Shown here in pieces: positions 50,801-64,000 of a DNA stretch of 64,000 bases. Source of the stretch: Stercorarius parasiticus (taxonomy: Eukaryota; Chordata; Aves; Charadriiformes; Stercorariidae). Position numbers and translations under genes: made by a program. Where the stretch lies: positions 1 to 64,000 of the forward strand of contig VWZL01004604.1 in assembly GCA_013396915.1 (NCBI GenBank). The letters run 5' to 3'. Below the pieces are notes generated by a model. It was not told the DNA's origin. It saw only the letters and a list, made by a program, of their open reading frames with translations, and made no database searches. The first letter of the stretch is position 1. The number at the start of each line of letters is the position of its first letter.

Positions 50801-52047
50801 GTTTTATTCTCAGGCTTCAAAAGGGGGAGTGTGATCAGCGCTTCAAAGGAGGAAGGTCTGAGCTGGGTTCTCAGGTTGCTTGTGGTGAAGCTACCTGAAA
50901 CGAGGTTTTAATTTCCGTGCTTGAGCTAGATAAGTAGGTGCTTGTAACCTAGTCACCTTTGCTCTGTGTTTGTTTTCCTGTGCTGAACTTTGCAGAGGAG
51001 AGTGGAGATGTCGTTCATACCCTGGTGCCCGTTCTTGTTTTCATTGCAGAACGGAGATTTTATCGGAGACTGTTTGCAAAATTGCCACTGACAAATTTCA
51101 AGATTATTAAGATATTACAAGAATTGTACTGAGACTTATCACGTACTGTTGCTATGGCCTTCAGAAAAATCACTGTGATGTCCCCAGAGGCTGAGCTGTT
51201 CACTTTTGGACGCCTCTCTTCTCCCCACGTCTCCAGAAGAAAACCAGCTTCTCCCTGCTCCGACTGCCTGTGCTGTCGGCAGATAGCGAGGGCAGTGGTT
51301 TATGTTGACTGGCTTCCTTGCTTGGCTTATGGCCTTCCTTCCAAACTGTGGTTGCTTTTCTGTTGTTTTGTTGTTTTTCCTTTAACGATTCGCAGAGATT
51401 TTAACCTGAAAGCAGAGCGTCGGGTCGCTGGAGTTTGGTGGGCAGAGCCCGGGGCTCCTTCTGGTGGATCACAGGGGCTGGCAGTGGCAGTGGGGTGAGC
51501 CCCTGGTGTCAGGGACAGCTCGGCCGGGCACTTCTCCCCTCCGCAGCCGGAGTTGCCCTCGGCTGGCTCGGGGCGTGGGTTCCTGCTCCCAGGCTGCCCT
51601 CGCCTTGTTGGTGTTGGCAGGTGCCTGTCTGTCAGAGGAGAGGGTAATGTGCCGGGGCAGTACGCGGTGAGATGTGGGAGAGCTTCCTCGAGTACGTTTC
51701 TTTTCACTCGGCCGTAATGTGGGTTGGTTTAATCCACCAACAAAGCAAAGTAGGAATCAGCACAGCTCTTCAGCAGTCCGGCTTGTCTCCTGCCTTCTCA
51801 ATTGCTAAAAGATTTAGGAGTGCCTAATGTTGTTAGGCTTGCACTAGACAACATTTTTGCTCTTTTTTTTAAGAAGATGACAAATATTCTATTTTGTTTT
51901 GAAACTGCAAATGCCGGTTCGTTTTTCACAATACTGGGGAGAATTACAGAGCAGTTTGTCCGGGTGACTGTATGTTTTTATTATGTCTGGCACAGCAGGG
52001 GCTCTGTGTGTGTTTTTTCATTTGGGATAACAAAAGTTCCAGCAGTT
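47836..52047. other. Non-coding DNA, no gene recognised
   Basis: The largest frame (133 codons from 48562) lacks any domain or splice support. The segment 51410-51700 is GC-rich with frames on both strands. No repeat recognised. Confidence 0.55.
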
Positions 52048-52154
52048 AAAACATTGGGTTAAAGATTTGTTGTCTTTTCCACCCTGATGTGTTTTGCAAC
52101 CAAAACATCGAGTTAAAGATCTGTTGTCTTTTCTGTTTTGTTATGTTTTGCAAA
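52048..52154. repeat. Two-copy tandem duplication, period 54
   Basis: AAAACATTGGGTTAAAGATT at 52048 recurs at 52102 as AAAACATCGAGTTAAAGATC. Both continue TGTTGTCTTTTC and TGTTTTGCAA. Confidence 0.9.
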
Positions 52155-52329
52155 CTTTCAGGTATAATAAAATAGCGATGAGGTGCTCAGGGGATGAAAG
52201 CGGGTTCACAGAGTCCCTGGGTGCAGGTAACTTTCCAGCGTGATCTGGTTTCCCTCCTTCCAGCTAGTGGAAATTTACCTCGCTGATGCCTATCTTGGTT
52301 TGAAATCAAAAATGTCTCTACACAGGGAG

Positions 52330-52370
52330 AAGAAAAAAAAACAACCCCAAAACAAAACCAAAGCAACACT
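52330..52370. repeat. A-run followed by A/C-rich tract
   Basis: A9 then CAACCCCAAAACAAAACC and AAAGCAAC. It lies directly upstream of the second CpG island. Confidence 0.85.
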
Positions 52371-52690
52371 CCCCCGCCGCGGTTCAGGTTAAGCTGTCTC
52401 CAGGTGAAACCCTAGATTTGCCGTCCTTTCCCCTGGTTGCCTTGGAGAGGGACACTGATTGCTTCCGTCCCTAAGCCTGCGCGGTGGCCGGTGGGGCGGC
52501 GGTGCCTCGCGGCGCTGCCGGGGACGGGCTGGCGCCCAAGCAGCCGGGCAGTGCGGGGTGAGTTGGGCTTTGGTGGCGGCGGGACCCGCGGGCGGCGGGG
52601 CGGCTGGGTGCTGGCCGCTGGGGACCCTCACCCGGGTGCGGCGAAGGCTGGCTGGGGTGCGGCGCAACTCGGAAAATATATAAGGGGATT
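52371..52690 (+). promoter_or_regulatory. NEDD4L: Second CpG island; candidate alternative NEDD4L promoter with first exon
   Basis: An isolated CpG-dense block in AT-rich intron, richest at 52478-52670. A consensus splice donor GTGAGT starts at 52558, so a first exon ending at 52557 is possible. The reading frame in phase with the C2 exon is open back to 52459 but has no ATG, so such an exon would be untranslated and a start codon would be needed further downstream. NEDD4L transcripts lacking all or part of C2 are established in mammals. That this island makes one of them is inference. It could also be an enhancer-type orphan island or a separate non-coding RNA promoter. Confidence 0.5.
52677..52684 (+). 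promoter_or_regulatory. TATA-like box TATATAAG at the 3' edge of the second CpG island
   Basis: TATATAAG followed by G-rich sequence matches the core promoter TATA consensus on the + strand. If used, transcription would start around 52705-52715, downstream of the GTGAGT donor, so it and that donor would belong to different transcripts. Eight-base matches are common by chance; position beside a CpG island is the only support. Confidence 0.3.
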
Positions 52691-54354
52691 TGTCCATCTT
52701 GAGGAGTTCGACCTTTTAAAAGGTAGTTGTGGAAGAACATGTTGAATGTTTAATCTTCTCTGGTCTGCGTGGCATCTGGTCAAATACTGGTTTGCATTGA
52801 TCCAAACGTTGTGCCTTTCACACTTGTCTGTTCATTTAAAAAAAGCTAAGTTTCTAATTTTATACCCATGTTGATTGTTATTTCAGTGCTACCCTCTTAA
52901 TGCGTACTCTAAATGTATCGTGAGATTTTCTGTTCTATAGGAAGTTGACGTCTACAGCTTTCCTTCTTGCACCGGACTCTGGATTGCTGTGACTTTCTTT
53001 TCATGTGTCTGTTTAGAACATACAGATGTATATTCTGATACTTGTTCAGGTTGGTTTTTATAGCCCGGCTGTTTTTCTTTTATCAGCTGTGGACTGTGTC
53101 ACCTCTCCTGGGTCGTCCCTCGGAGGGGTGGCGTTACATCCTCTCCAGCAGGGAAGAAGCGCACAGCTCAGGGCACTGACTTTTCTCTGTTGCTGCCATA
53201 GCTCTTCCCTAAACTTCCCAGCTCCAGGATATTTTATTAATCCAAGGGCAGGAGGACTTCTTAAATTTTATTTATGTGAATACTTTATTAGGTTTTAGAA
53301 ATGACTTTGCTTTTCAGAGCACCTGGAGAAAGTAAAAGTGTTGTTCACTTAAAAATGAATTAAAAAATGTGAATCACGCACATGAATATACAAACAAAAG
53401 TCTCCTAAATCTGTAAACACATCAGCATTCTCTTATCTGTTTTCTGAGGTGATTTGGGGTCTGTTGATTGTCGGTGAAGCCTGGTCTTTGCTGCATGATT
53501 GGCTTTTGGTTTCATAGCTCGGTTCTACCTAAATCAGCCATGTCTTCTGAAATGGCAATGTGAATTACAGAAGAGAAACAGAATCCGTATAAAGGTTATC
53601 CTTCAGCAAAGAAGAGAACTATGTAACCTCTGACATTTTTCGGGGAGGCAAGAATACATAAACTTCATGTTAATCATTGGACAAAGCAGAAGTAGGTATG
53701 AATGTGGTTAGTGATGGAACTCGCCATTAATGCCTAACCGAGCCCTTTATGGCACCCCTGCTGCCGTGGGTGAGGTAGGCTCAGGTTAGCGGGGCGAGGA
53801 CGAAAGAGTATAGGCAGTAAATAGCTTTGACAAGCGAGGCTTCATAAATGTTAGCGTTTTACTGCTTAACTGCTAACAGGCAGCCAACAGCCGCCTCCCC
53901 GATGTGCACGCACAGCTTTGCATTTCTAGCAGCAGCGTTGTGAAATTTGTGTAATCCAAGTACTCCGAAGGGCATAGTTTTCTTAAATTCTGAGACATGT
54001 TCTGTGCTGTAGTCGCAAAAACCGGATGGAGGGCGGAATGTCGTTTCAGCGCCAGGTGTCAGGGGAGCGCGCCCCATCCACTGGAGTGGGAGCCACGGGC
54101 TGCTCAGCTGCAGCTCTTGGAGGGACAAGGCAGTGGCAGCGCTTGGCTTCCTAAGGAGACCCTTCCGGGCTTAGGGTGCTACAGGCAAGGTTTTAAAATG
54201 ACAGAAAAAATTCCTCTGTGGGGCGAGCTTAACTTGTTTTTCAAAGAGTGCATTTCAAAAAGAAGCTTATGATATATTCTTTTCAAAATGAATGGAACTG
54301 AGTGGAATACAAAAATTGCAGTTAGATGTGTCCATCTCATCTAGCCTGCCGGTT
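52691..54354. other. Non-coding DNA, no gene recognised
   Basis: AT-rich intron sequence. Nothing recognisable before the antisense CR1. Confidence 0.6.
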
Positions 54355-55480
54355 GCCAGTGGCCCAGAGCTGGAGGCAGCACTGCAGGGGGGTCTCCCCA
54401 GAGCGGAGCAGAGGGGCAGAACCCTCCCCCCCCACCCCGGCCTGCTGCCCACGCTGCTGGGGATGCAGCCCAGGGGGCGGGGGGGTTTCTGGGCTGCCAG
54501 CGCACATTGCTGAGGCGTGTTGAGCTTCTTATCCACCAACACCCCCGAGTCCTCCTCAGGGCTGCTCTCCAGCCATTCTCCACCCAGCCTGGATTTGTGC
54601 TGGGGATGGCCCCGAGCCAGCTGCAGGACCTTGCACTTGGCCTGGCAGAACTTCCTAAGGTTTGCACAGGCCCACCTCTCCAGCCTGTCCAGATCCCTCT
54701 GGATGGCGTCCCTTCCCTCCAGCATGTCAACCGCACCACACAGCTTGGTGTTGTCAGCAAGCTTGCTGAGGGTGCACTCAGTTCCCCTGTCTATGTCACC
54801 GACGGAGATGTTAAACAGCGCTGGTCCCAGTACTGACCCCTGAGGAACACCACTCGTCAGTGGTCTCCACTTGGATGTTGAGCCGTTGACCTCAATCCTT
54901 TGAGTGCAGTCATCCATCCAGTTCCTTGTCCATTGAGTGGTCCATCCATCAAATCCATGTCTCTCCAATTTAGAGACCAGGATGTCATGCGGGACAGTGT
55001 CAAAGGCTTTGCAGAAGTCCAGGTAGATGACGTTGGTTGTTCTCCCCGTATCTTATGCCACCAGTGCTGTGGCACCATCGTAGAAGGCCACCACATTTGT
55101 CAGGCATGACTTGCCCTTGGTGAAGCGATGTTGACTGTCACCAATCACCTCCTTATTTTCCGTGTGCCTTAGCAGAGATTCTAGGAGGATCTGCTCCATG
55201 ATCTTGCCGGGCACAGAGGTGAGACTGACCAGTCTCTAGTTCCCTGGGTCTTCCTGTTTTTCCCTTTTTGAAAATGGAGGTTACGTTTCCCCTTTTCCAG
55301 TCAGTGGGAACTTCACCGGACTGCCATGACTTCTCAAATATGATGGAAAGTGGCTTAGCAACTTCATCTGCCAGCTTCCTTGGGACCCATGGATGGATTT
55401 CATCAGGTCCCATGGGCTTGTGTACCTTCAGGTTCCTTAGATGGTCTTGTACTTGATCTTCCCCTGCAGTGGGCGGTGTG
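54355..55480 (-). mobile_element. CR1 LINE, reverse-transcriptase part, inactive and lacking its 3' end
   Basis: Reading the - strand from 55480 down: GPDEIHPWVPRKLADEVAK, then LSIIFEKSWQSGEVPTDW and IFKKGK, a frame break, [14 protein letters not shown], an in-frame stop, [14 protein letters not shown] (motif A), [11 protein letters not shown] (motif B), LADNTK (motif C) and [12 protein letters not shown]. Motif C in CR1 is ADD; here the second Asp is Asn. The element stops near SAASSSGP and has neither the C-terminal portion nor the 3' UTR. It is therefore an internal fragment, dead at several points, and antisense to NEDD4L. Confidence 0.92.
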
Positions 55481-57446
<1,966 letters not shown>

Positions 57447-57858
57447 TGATGGTGAGAGAGGCTGTTACTCGATTACAGCCGATGCAACTTACGGACTGTG
57501 TTGGCAAGAGCCATTGCTCACGGCGGTGGCTGTTGATGCCCTTGCCCACCACAGGAGGCCATTCCCGAGTTCACTGTCTGCCTTGGCTCTCCGAGTGTCT
57601 GAGGAGCAGCTCGACTTTGGCACTATTTGGCATTACTTAAAACGACTCCCAGCTATCTCCCCATGTGCCCCACATAAGGCAAGAAGGACAAAGCCAGCGC
57701 TACCCTCTCTCTTACATTGAGGAAGCTCTGCTTTCCCTGGGGGCTTCCAGTGCCGCCCTCTCAGGTGCCAGGCATTGAAGCCTCACTCGGTGGCCAGGCT
57801 GTGAATTGTCTTGGTCTCGGACCAAGGTGCCACTGTTGCAGTTCCTGAGGATGGGACC

Positions 57859-57910
57859 TTAGAATCGTAGAATATCTCAGGTTGGAGGGAACCCATAAGG
57901 ATCATCGAGA
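57859..57910 (-). mobile_element. CR1 3'-terminal fragment
   Basis: TTAGAATCGTAGAATATCTC then AGGTTGGAGGGAACCCATAA and GGATCATCGAG is the reverse complement of a CR1 tail (CTCGATGATCC...TTCCAACC...ATATTCTA). Only about 50 bases remain. It lies about 490 bases after the NEDD4L exon. Confidence 0.75.
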
Positions 57911-60413
57911 GAAAGGCAATAAAAGCATTTTCTCCTGTCCAGCCTGTGCCGGGAGAAGGCGAGCAGTAAGAACGCGTGTAGCAAAGGCTTCTGCGAGAAC
58001 TGTGCTGGCTTGGTGCTTTCCTGTTAGGCTATGGCAAGTCCAGGTTTTAATTCCAGTTGAGCCTTGAACCACTTTGAGTTTCAAACTGGGGACTTGACAG
58101 GGAAAACAGAAGGTTTTGGAGCGCATAAGGCAGTCTTCATGTGATTGCTTCCCTGTTCGCCTGTGTAGCAAAAGATGGGGCAAACAGGCCATAGTTTGCA
58201 CTGGTCTTTGGCCGAAATAACAATTGTCAAACAAGAAAGCTGGTTTTAAATGGTCTAATGGAAAGATACAGATACAGTCACTTTGTATGTTCTCAAGTCT
58301 TTTGTTTTGAAAGAATTAGTCACAGATGTAGGAATAGCTTTCCCCCAAGTCTGGGCTTGCTGTGCAATGACTTAAAGAATCAAATCAGGTGGTTATTGGG
58401 GGAGAAGCCGGTTCTGAAGCCAAAACGAACAGAAAATCCTTAATTTTTTTTCCAAAGATTAATTCAAGTTTGACATTCTTGCTCTCTCAAGCCTAAGTGT
58501 GAGGAAATGCTTTACTGTAAATGCTCCAATCTACTTAGAATTTTTTTATCGTTTTGAAATCAGTGGTATCCAATTTAGCTGTTATTGAAATGACTAATTG
58601 CTTCATGTATAAACGAGCCTCCCTGTGGATTTTCCTGTATTTCTTTAAAGATGCTTACAAATTGTTCATTAGCTTGCACATCTAGCTTGAAACTATATGA
58701 AAGCAGCAATTAAAAGTTTAATCAACTATGATTTTTTTTGGTGAAATTTGCAACAAACGTTCCTTTGGTAGCTGTGTGCAGAATATGGTAAGACAAAGTT
58801 TTTTTTTATTTTCTTTGCCCAAATTTGCTGTTTTGAAGAACAGCTTTTGATGCTGCCGTAAGCAGCAAAAGCGGCAGCTTGTATGTAGACGTAGTTGGAC
58901 AGGTAACGCTTGCTGAGGAGCTCCCGGGTAGTACCGTTACTGGTGTTGCTGGGTCGCGCTGGAGCAGTACTGCTGCTTGCTCACGACATTAGCATCTACC
59001 TCAGGCTCCGGCAGTTGGCGCTGAGATGCTGCACTGCCGAAATAAAAGAGAGGAGGAGCAAATTCCAGAGAAGAGATGGGGCTGAGGCACAGAGAAAACA
59101 AGATTTCTATTGCAAATACTGATCCTAGAATTGCCGTGTTTATGTGCTAACTTTGCTTTTTCTAGCTCTTGTTTAATTTGGCTTTTTCATAAGATTACAG
59201 TTGTATGGTTTACTCGATATATTTAATTGGCTGGATTTAGTTTCTGCATTATTTCCAGAGCCCTATAAATTTTACCACTTCTTTTGAAACAAGCAAAGCT
59301 AGTGGTTGGAATATTGAATCTGCTCATTAAGAGGAACTTTATTGAAGTGTGTGGCAAATTCACAGAAGTAATCTGAGACAAGTGAGAATCTTTCTAGTGT
59401 TCATTTGATTCGTTAAAGGACACATTGGAGACTTTACAGCTGAATCCCCGCCATCGTTGTATCTCCTTTGGCCATACTTCTCATAGAACTTCTGTAAATA
59501 TTTAAGATGTCGTGTTCAAAAGAACTCCTAAAATTTGCTTAGGAATTGATAAGTTGTAAAAATAGCTTTAACTTTATGCATTTTGAAAGATAAAAGGTAA
59601 GTGACATTTAACTGAGTTCTGTGGATGTGTCCCTTAAGTAAATTGGTCTCAAGTCGGTAGGATTTCCATAAAACCAGAGAGTTAAAAGCATATTCCCAAG
59701 TTATGTTTTTAACTTTGTTTTAAACAGCTCCTTAGTAAAAGTTGAGACTGACAGCATCATATATTAAAAACTTAGTGAAATGCTTAAATTGCTGTGTCGG
59801 CAAGCTTTCAGAAAGTTTTCTTTTTTGGCTAGAGTTCCAATTTAATTTTTCTGTTTGTTTTGGGGGCCCTGCATACCTTGCTGAGTTATTAATGTTTCAT
59901 GCTGCTCGAACCTTTAGTGTGATTTAAGTTGCTAGAGACAGTATCGTTCTAACAAAGCTGTTGAGTATCAAACATAGTGCTGCGTAGTGAGTGTCCCAGC
60001 AACAGCTCTGTTGAGGATCAGTATGGAGGAGGTGATTAAATTCTCATTTGGGGCGATGGAGGAGAAACATGTAATGTTTGACCAAAGCAAGAGGATAAGG
60101 AAAATTTATGCGTGTTAATACTGTAACATAGTTTTTTACTGTGCAGTGTATGTTCAGGTTCCCTAAAAAATAGCAATAACTAATCCTGCCTATGTGTGTT
60201 TTCTTTTCCTGGTGTGGATGTAGACCCTGACACTGTCCCATAAATAATTCCATGAGATCAAAAATCTCTTTCAAGTGGATTTTTGTGACGGTGTAACTTC
60301 TAGCACACAGAGTAATACCTGATGTGAACGCGAATGTGGCTGCCAGGTGCCATGTGGTAACCAAGACCCTTGTCATCAGACGCAGTGACCGAGTGGGCTG
60401 TGCTGGGACCTTC

Positions 60414-60475
60414 TTGGGAGGTGCAGGACACCCCTTGGTAGGTGCAGGGCACCCAGTGGTGCCACCCAGTGGTGC
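60414..60475. repeat. Two adjoining short tandem duplications, periods 21 and 13
   Basis: TTGGGAGGTGCAGGACACCC at 60414 recurs at 60435 as TTGGTAGGTGCAGGGCACCC. ACCCAGTGGTGCC at 60451 recurs at 60464. Confidence 0.85.
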
Positions 60476-60677
60476 GGCTGGGGAAGGAGGAGCAGCCAAA
60501 TCCTGGACGTCCTCTCCATGCTTGTGACAGACAGGTCTCTCCCAGCGGCTGGTCTCCTCTTAAATCTCCCTGCTTCCCCCATTCCTCTTCTTACCCGCAG
60601 CAGCTGGTTCTGTTCTGCCTGCCCCGAACTCCCCTTTCTGCCCGTGGGAGGTGGCTGCCCAGTGTCCCCGAGGCTGC

Positions 60678-60699
60678 GGGGCTGGGGCTGGGGCTGGGT
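60678..60699 (+). other. G-quadruplex-forming motif (GGGGCT)3GGG
   Basis: Four G-runs of three or four bases separated by CT on the + strand. The spacing fits the G3+N1-7 rule, and it could fold in DNA or in the intron RNA. Confidence 0.8.
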
Positions 60700-63600
60700 G
60701 TCCCTGGCTGCCAGGGCGATGCTCCCGTCCCTCTGCCAAGGGGACACGCAGATGGAGCAGCAGTGGGCACCTGTCCCTCTGCGCCGGAGGTGCTGGGACG
60801 GCGGGGAATGCTGCCGGGAAGCGCTGGGGTGAAGCTGTGAGGCAGCTCCGCACAGGCTCTGTCTTTGGAAGCAGGTAAATAGGCTGTGCTCTGAACAACA
60901 AACACTTGAGAGCTGAGGAGAATGCCCTGGGACTCAGCCCGCTGCGGATTTGGACAGGGTTGACTTACGGGGTTGTGTTGTGCGTTTGCTGCGGTTGTAG
61001 CAACGAGAAAAGAAGGCGTCAGCACCCAAAGACACAACAGCATGGCCTGAGGATTTTAACACACTCAGTATCCTGCACACTATGAAACATTAGCCTTTCT
61101 GCATGTCGTTCCTAACCAGCACTTCTGAATTATGGACAAATGCTTTTTGTGTGTGTGTCTCTCTCTTCAGAAATCAAGTGAAGTGTTGAGGACAAATTCC
61201 TGGTCTTTGTAATGTCCTTTTTAGGAGAAAGAAGGTCAAGTGAACTGAACTGCTAAGTATTTTAGATAGTTGCACACTTTAGAATGAGTTAATCTAAAGT
61301 CATTTGAAAACATGTTAGAATTGCAAAGTTGTGGCCCCAGCAGCTGCTGTGCCTCTTGGTGGTGGAGTCGTGCCGGGCTCAGTGCTGGGGCAGAATGGCA
61401 CGTTACCATGTCACTGTGAAAGATTAACTACAAGGCATACATTGTGTTTGGCATCGCAGTGGGTTTTCCTTACTGCTTTTAATCAACTTTACCATTATAA
61501 AACACTGCCTGTAGGCTTGCAAATGCTGAAAGCCATTTCTTGCCTGATTAAATCCAGGGAAGGTCTCCTACCAGTGTCGAGCATGAGTGAAACTAGCATT
61601 TTCCTTCTGAATACTGTAACAATAAAGAAAACTCAGTGCTTTTGATTTTGCTTTTTTGAAGTTCTTTGAGGCTTATGAAATAATTTCAATAGTAACTAAT
61701 GATATGTGAGTTCAGAAACGTATAGAGTTATGATTACGGTGACACAAAGTATACGAGAATGTAGAATGAGATAGAAGCTATGAGCAACGTGAGGTGATGG
61801 TTAAATGGGATGAAGCTCATCTGCATAGTTTCAGTTGAGGTGGACGTAAGTGGCTGGTCGGTTTAGGTGTAAGTGGGTTTTATAACCTTTTTTATGTTCT
61901 GCCCTGTAAAATTGCAAGCCTTTGATATATACTGGTGGCTAACATCTTTACATATTACTGAAGTCTAAGTAGAAGGGCGTCTCTAGTGACCACTGGTCTG
62001 TTTGCTGAGCGTGGTCTGCCTCAGCAGACAAGTTCGTGCCTTTCCCTGAAGGTATGTCCCATGTGGACCTGGGTTTTTGATTGTTGGGGTTTTTTCCACT
62101 TCTAAAAAACCATAAATAAGTAGAATCCAGCACTTCTGAAAGTAGCACTGGGATGGCCATTGGGTTATTTGGCACAGTGCTGACACACTTCTTATAAATA
62201 CGGTTTCTGCATGTACAGACAAATGCACTCACAAGTAGTAAAGGTGAGTGCATATGTATAAACAAGAAGAAAATGTCTTCTGGTTATTATGGGTTGTGTG
62301 AAATAAGACCTTATGGTGTGGGTGTTTTTAGTTAAACTAATAGTTTTGGAAAGAAAGAAGGGATTGTGTGTATACTGTAAATGGGTATAGCTGATGGAAT
62401 TTCTTAGTTGCTACTTTTGCCTTCTAAATCATGAAGTAAGTGGAAATCGTGGCTGTCTGGAAGTTGAAAAAGGCAAAGTGCTTTTCAGTTAAAATTATGT
62501 CTGTTTTTCATTAACAGGAAGCTACGCGTCTAATGACATGATAGCTTCTTGTGGGTTGCCTCCGGGTTTATTGCTTCTACCTGCTCTCTTCTGGAAAGCC
62601 GGCAGCCAAGGCGCAAGCGGCTTTTCTGCTGTGCTTTCCTGCCTCTGGGATGAGTGGTGCAGCGGGAGTGGGGGTGGTGCGGGTCATGCAGGCTCCTGGC
62701 GGCATTTGGAATCCTACTGTCTGGCCCTGGGGAGAACAAGGCTACTCGAAATGGGGTTGATTCTTTAATTCGTATGTATGCTGTGAATTGGCAATGGAAG
62801 GAGAGCACATGTGACCGTGAATATGCCTTGCAGATGACAAAGATAGCAGATGTTTATCTTTTAGCTATTCTTTTAAGTTCACTGTTGCTGTTTCTAGCCC
62901 AATTCGAATTATGGTACATGCTGTTTTAACTAGCGGAAAAATTCTGGTGACAGCTATACCCCTGGCACTATCCCTCCTAGCGAGTGTGCTACCTTGGAAC
63001 TGGGTTTTAAAAACAGCCTGTTCTCCTCGTGCTGGTATCTCCTTTGTCCAGCACAGACACATTAATTGAAGTGAATGTCTCTCAAAAATTAACCAAACAA
63101 TTTTTTTAGTTTGGCTGATAGCGAAGTGCCTCTGCGGTGCCCTGCAATCCAGTGCTGTCCCAGCACGCGGGAACGCTGACGCTGCTGCCTGTCTCCTGCA
63201 CAGCTCAGCAAGGAAGGGGCTTTAGCCAGAACTTCTGTTTCCTTTAAAATTATTTACTGTATGTAAAAACAGACAAAACTCAAACTCTTAATTGATTTTT
63301 TTGTGGTGGGCCTAATGAAATGGATTTTAACATCAGCCATCAGTCAAAAATCTTTCTTGCCCGGTCAAATGTTACATTAGCTAGATTCATAGAAGTAATT
63401 CCTGGGGAAATGCTTCAGTAGTGCAAAATGGCCAATACGCCAGCGTGAAAATCCTGCCTGTGTACTGTCTCAGGGAGCTCCTGGAGGTGGAGCAAAGCTA
63501 GGGAGTTCTGCATCCCAAACCTCTCAAATGACCAAATTCAACAAAGCCAGTTGACTAGATGGCAGTTGCTCAAGTAGGAGAGAGTTCATACTCTGTTTCT

Positions 63601-64000
63601 TTTTCCTTTTTCTCGTTGGGGAAAAAAAGTACGGAAAACCACTTTCCTGCTGGTTTAAGGCTTTGAGAAACGGAATATTCAAAGCAATCCAAACGTTGCA
63701 CATTTTGAGTTCTGTGCAATGCCACTGATGAGTAAGAGGGTTTACTCTTCCGCAGAGCGGTCTGCTTGCTCCCTGCCGCTGCTTTCTGCACCCCGGACCT
63801 ATGGAATTTTCTCATTTGCCGGGCAGTTGCTGTGTTCCGAGGGAGCACTGGGAAATCCATGTTGAATTTCACTAGAAAATCTTGATGTGTTATGGTGCTT
63901 CAACAAAAATAACAATCAAATAAGACTTCTAATTCTTGCAGACTTGAATGAGTGCTCTAGTAGGCATTGGGATGAAGCCACAATGAGTTCCTATCACTGC

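Noticed and set aside
54267..54968. 233-codon frame on the - strand as a host gene
   Set aside because: It contains CR1 reverse-transcriptase motifs B and C and is part of a broken LINE.
62515..62760. AACAG acceptor-like site followed by a GC-richer segment
   Set aside because: The frame continuing from the C2 exon hits stops quickly and no NEDD4L residues appear.

Overview
The window looks like bird (sauropsid) nuclear DNA. It has long, mostly non-coding AT-rich tracts. Its interspersed repeats are almost all CR1-family LINEs in several age classes, many ending in the typical octamer-like ATTCTRTGATTCT tail. It contains one unmistakable vertebrate coding exon. There are no bacterial, phage or CRISPR features and no operons. 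An assembly gap (757 N) and one isolated N show a draft assembly.

The anchor is the 74-base exon at 57297-57370 (+ strand). It encodes the first strands and first calcium-binding loop of the C2 domain of the HECT ubiquitin ligase NEDD4L (NEDD4-2) and has good splice sites. No other NEDD4L exon was found, so the window is the 5' end of this gene: promoter region, a very long first intron, an early C2 exon, and at least 6.6 kb of the next intron. The coding part of exon 1 is not visible. The likeliest place for it is the CpG island at about 20227-21335, whose core is lost in the gap at 20351-21107. A second isolated CpG island at 52371-52690, with a consensus GTGAGT donor and a TATATAAG box, lies 4.7 kb upstream of the C2 exon and is a candidate alternative promoter.

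Layout: 1-20200, presumed intergenic or upstream DNA, with an ancient CR1 (7966-8820), three + strand CR1 copies (12688-13254, 15774-15986, 17465-17683), short tandem duplications and one exon-like non-coding segment (9341-9468). 20227-21335, interrupted CpG island. 21336-57296, presumed intron 1, with CR1 remnants (23945, 33610, 42929, 47627, 54355), two palindrome copies, A/C-rich tails and the second CpG island. 57297-57370, NEDD4L C2 exon. 57371-64000, following intron.

In small samples, A exceeds T on the + strand upstream of the first CpG island and T exceeds A downstream. This is what transcription starting at that island would leave. I found no evidence for a novel multi-gene system. 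The most interesting points are the two-promoter layout, the hidden exon 1, and a recurring TTAAGC-N4-GCTTAA palindrome. Nearly all open frames longer than 60 codons here are chance frames or LINE remnants.
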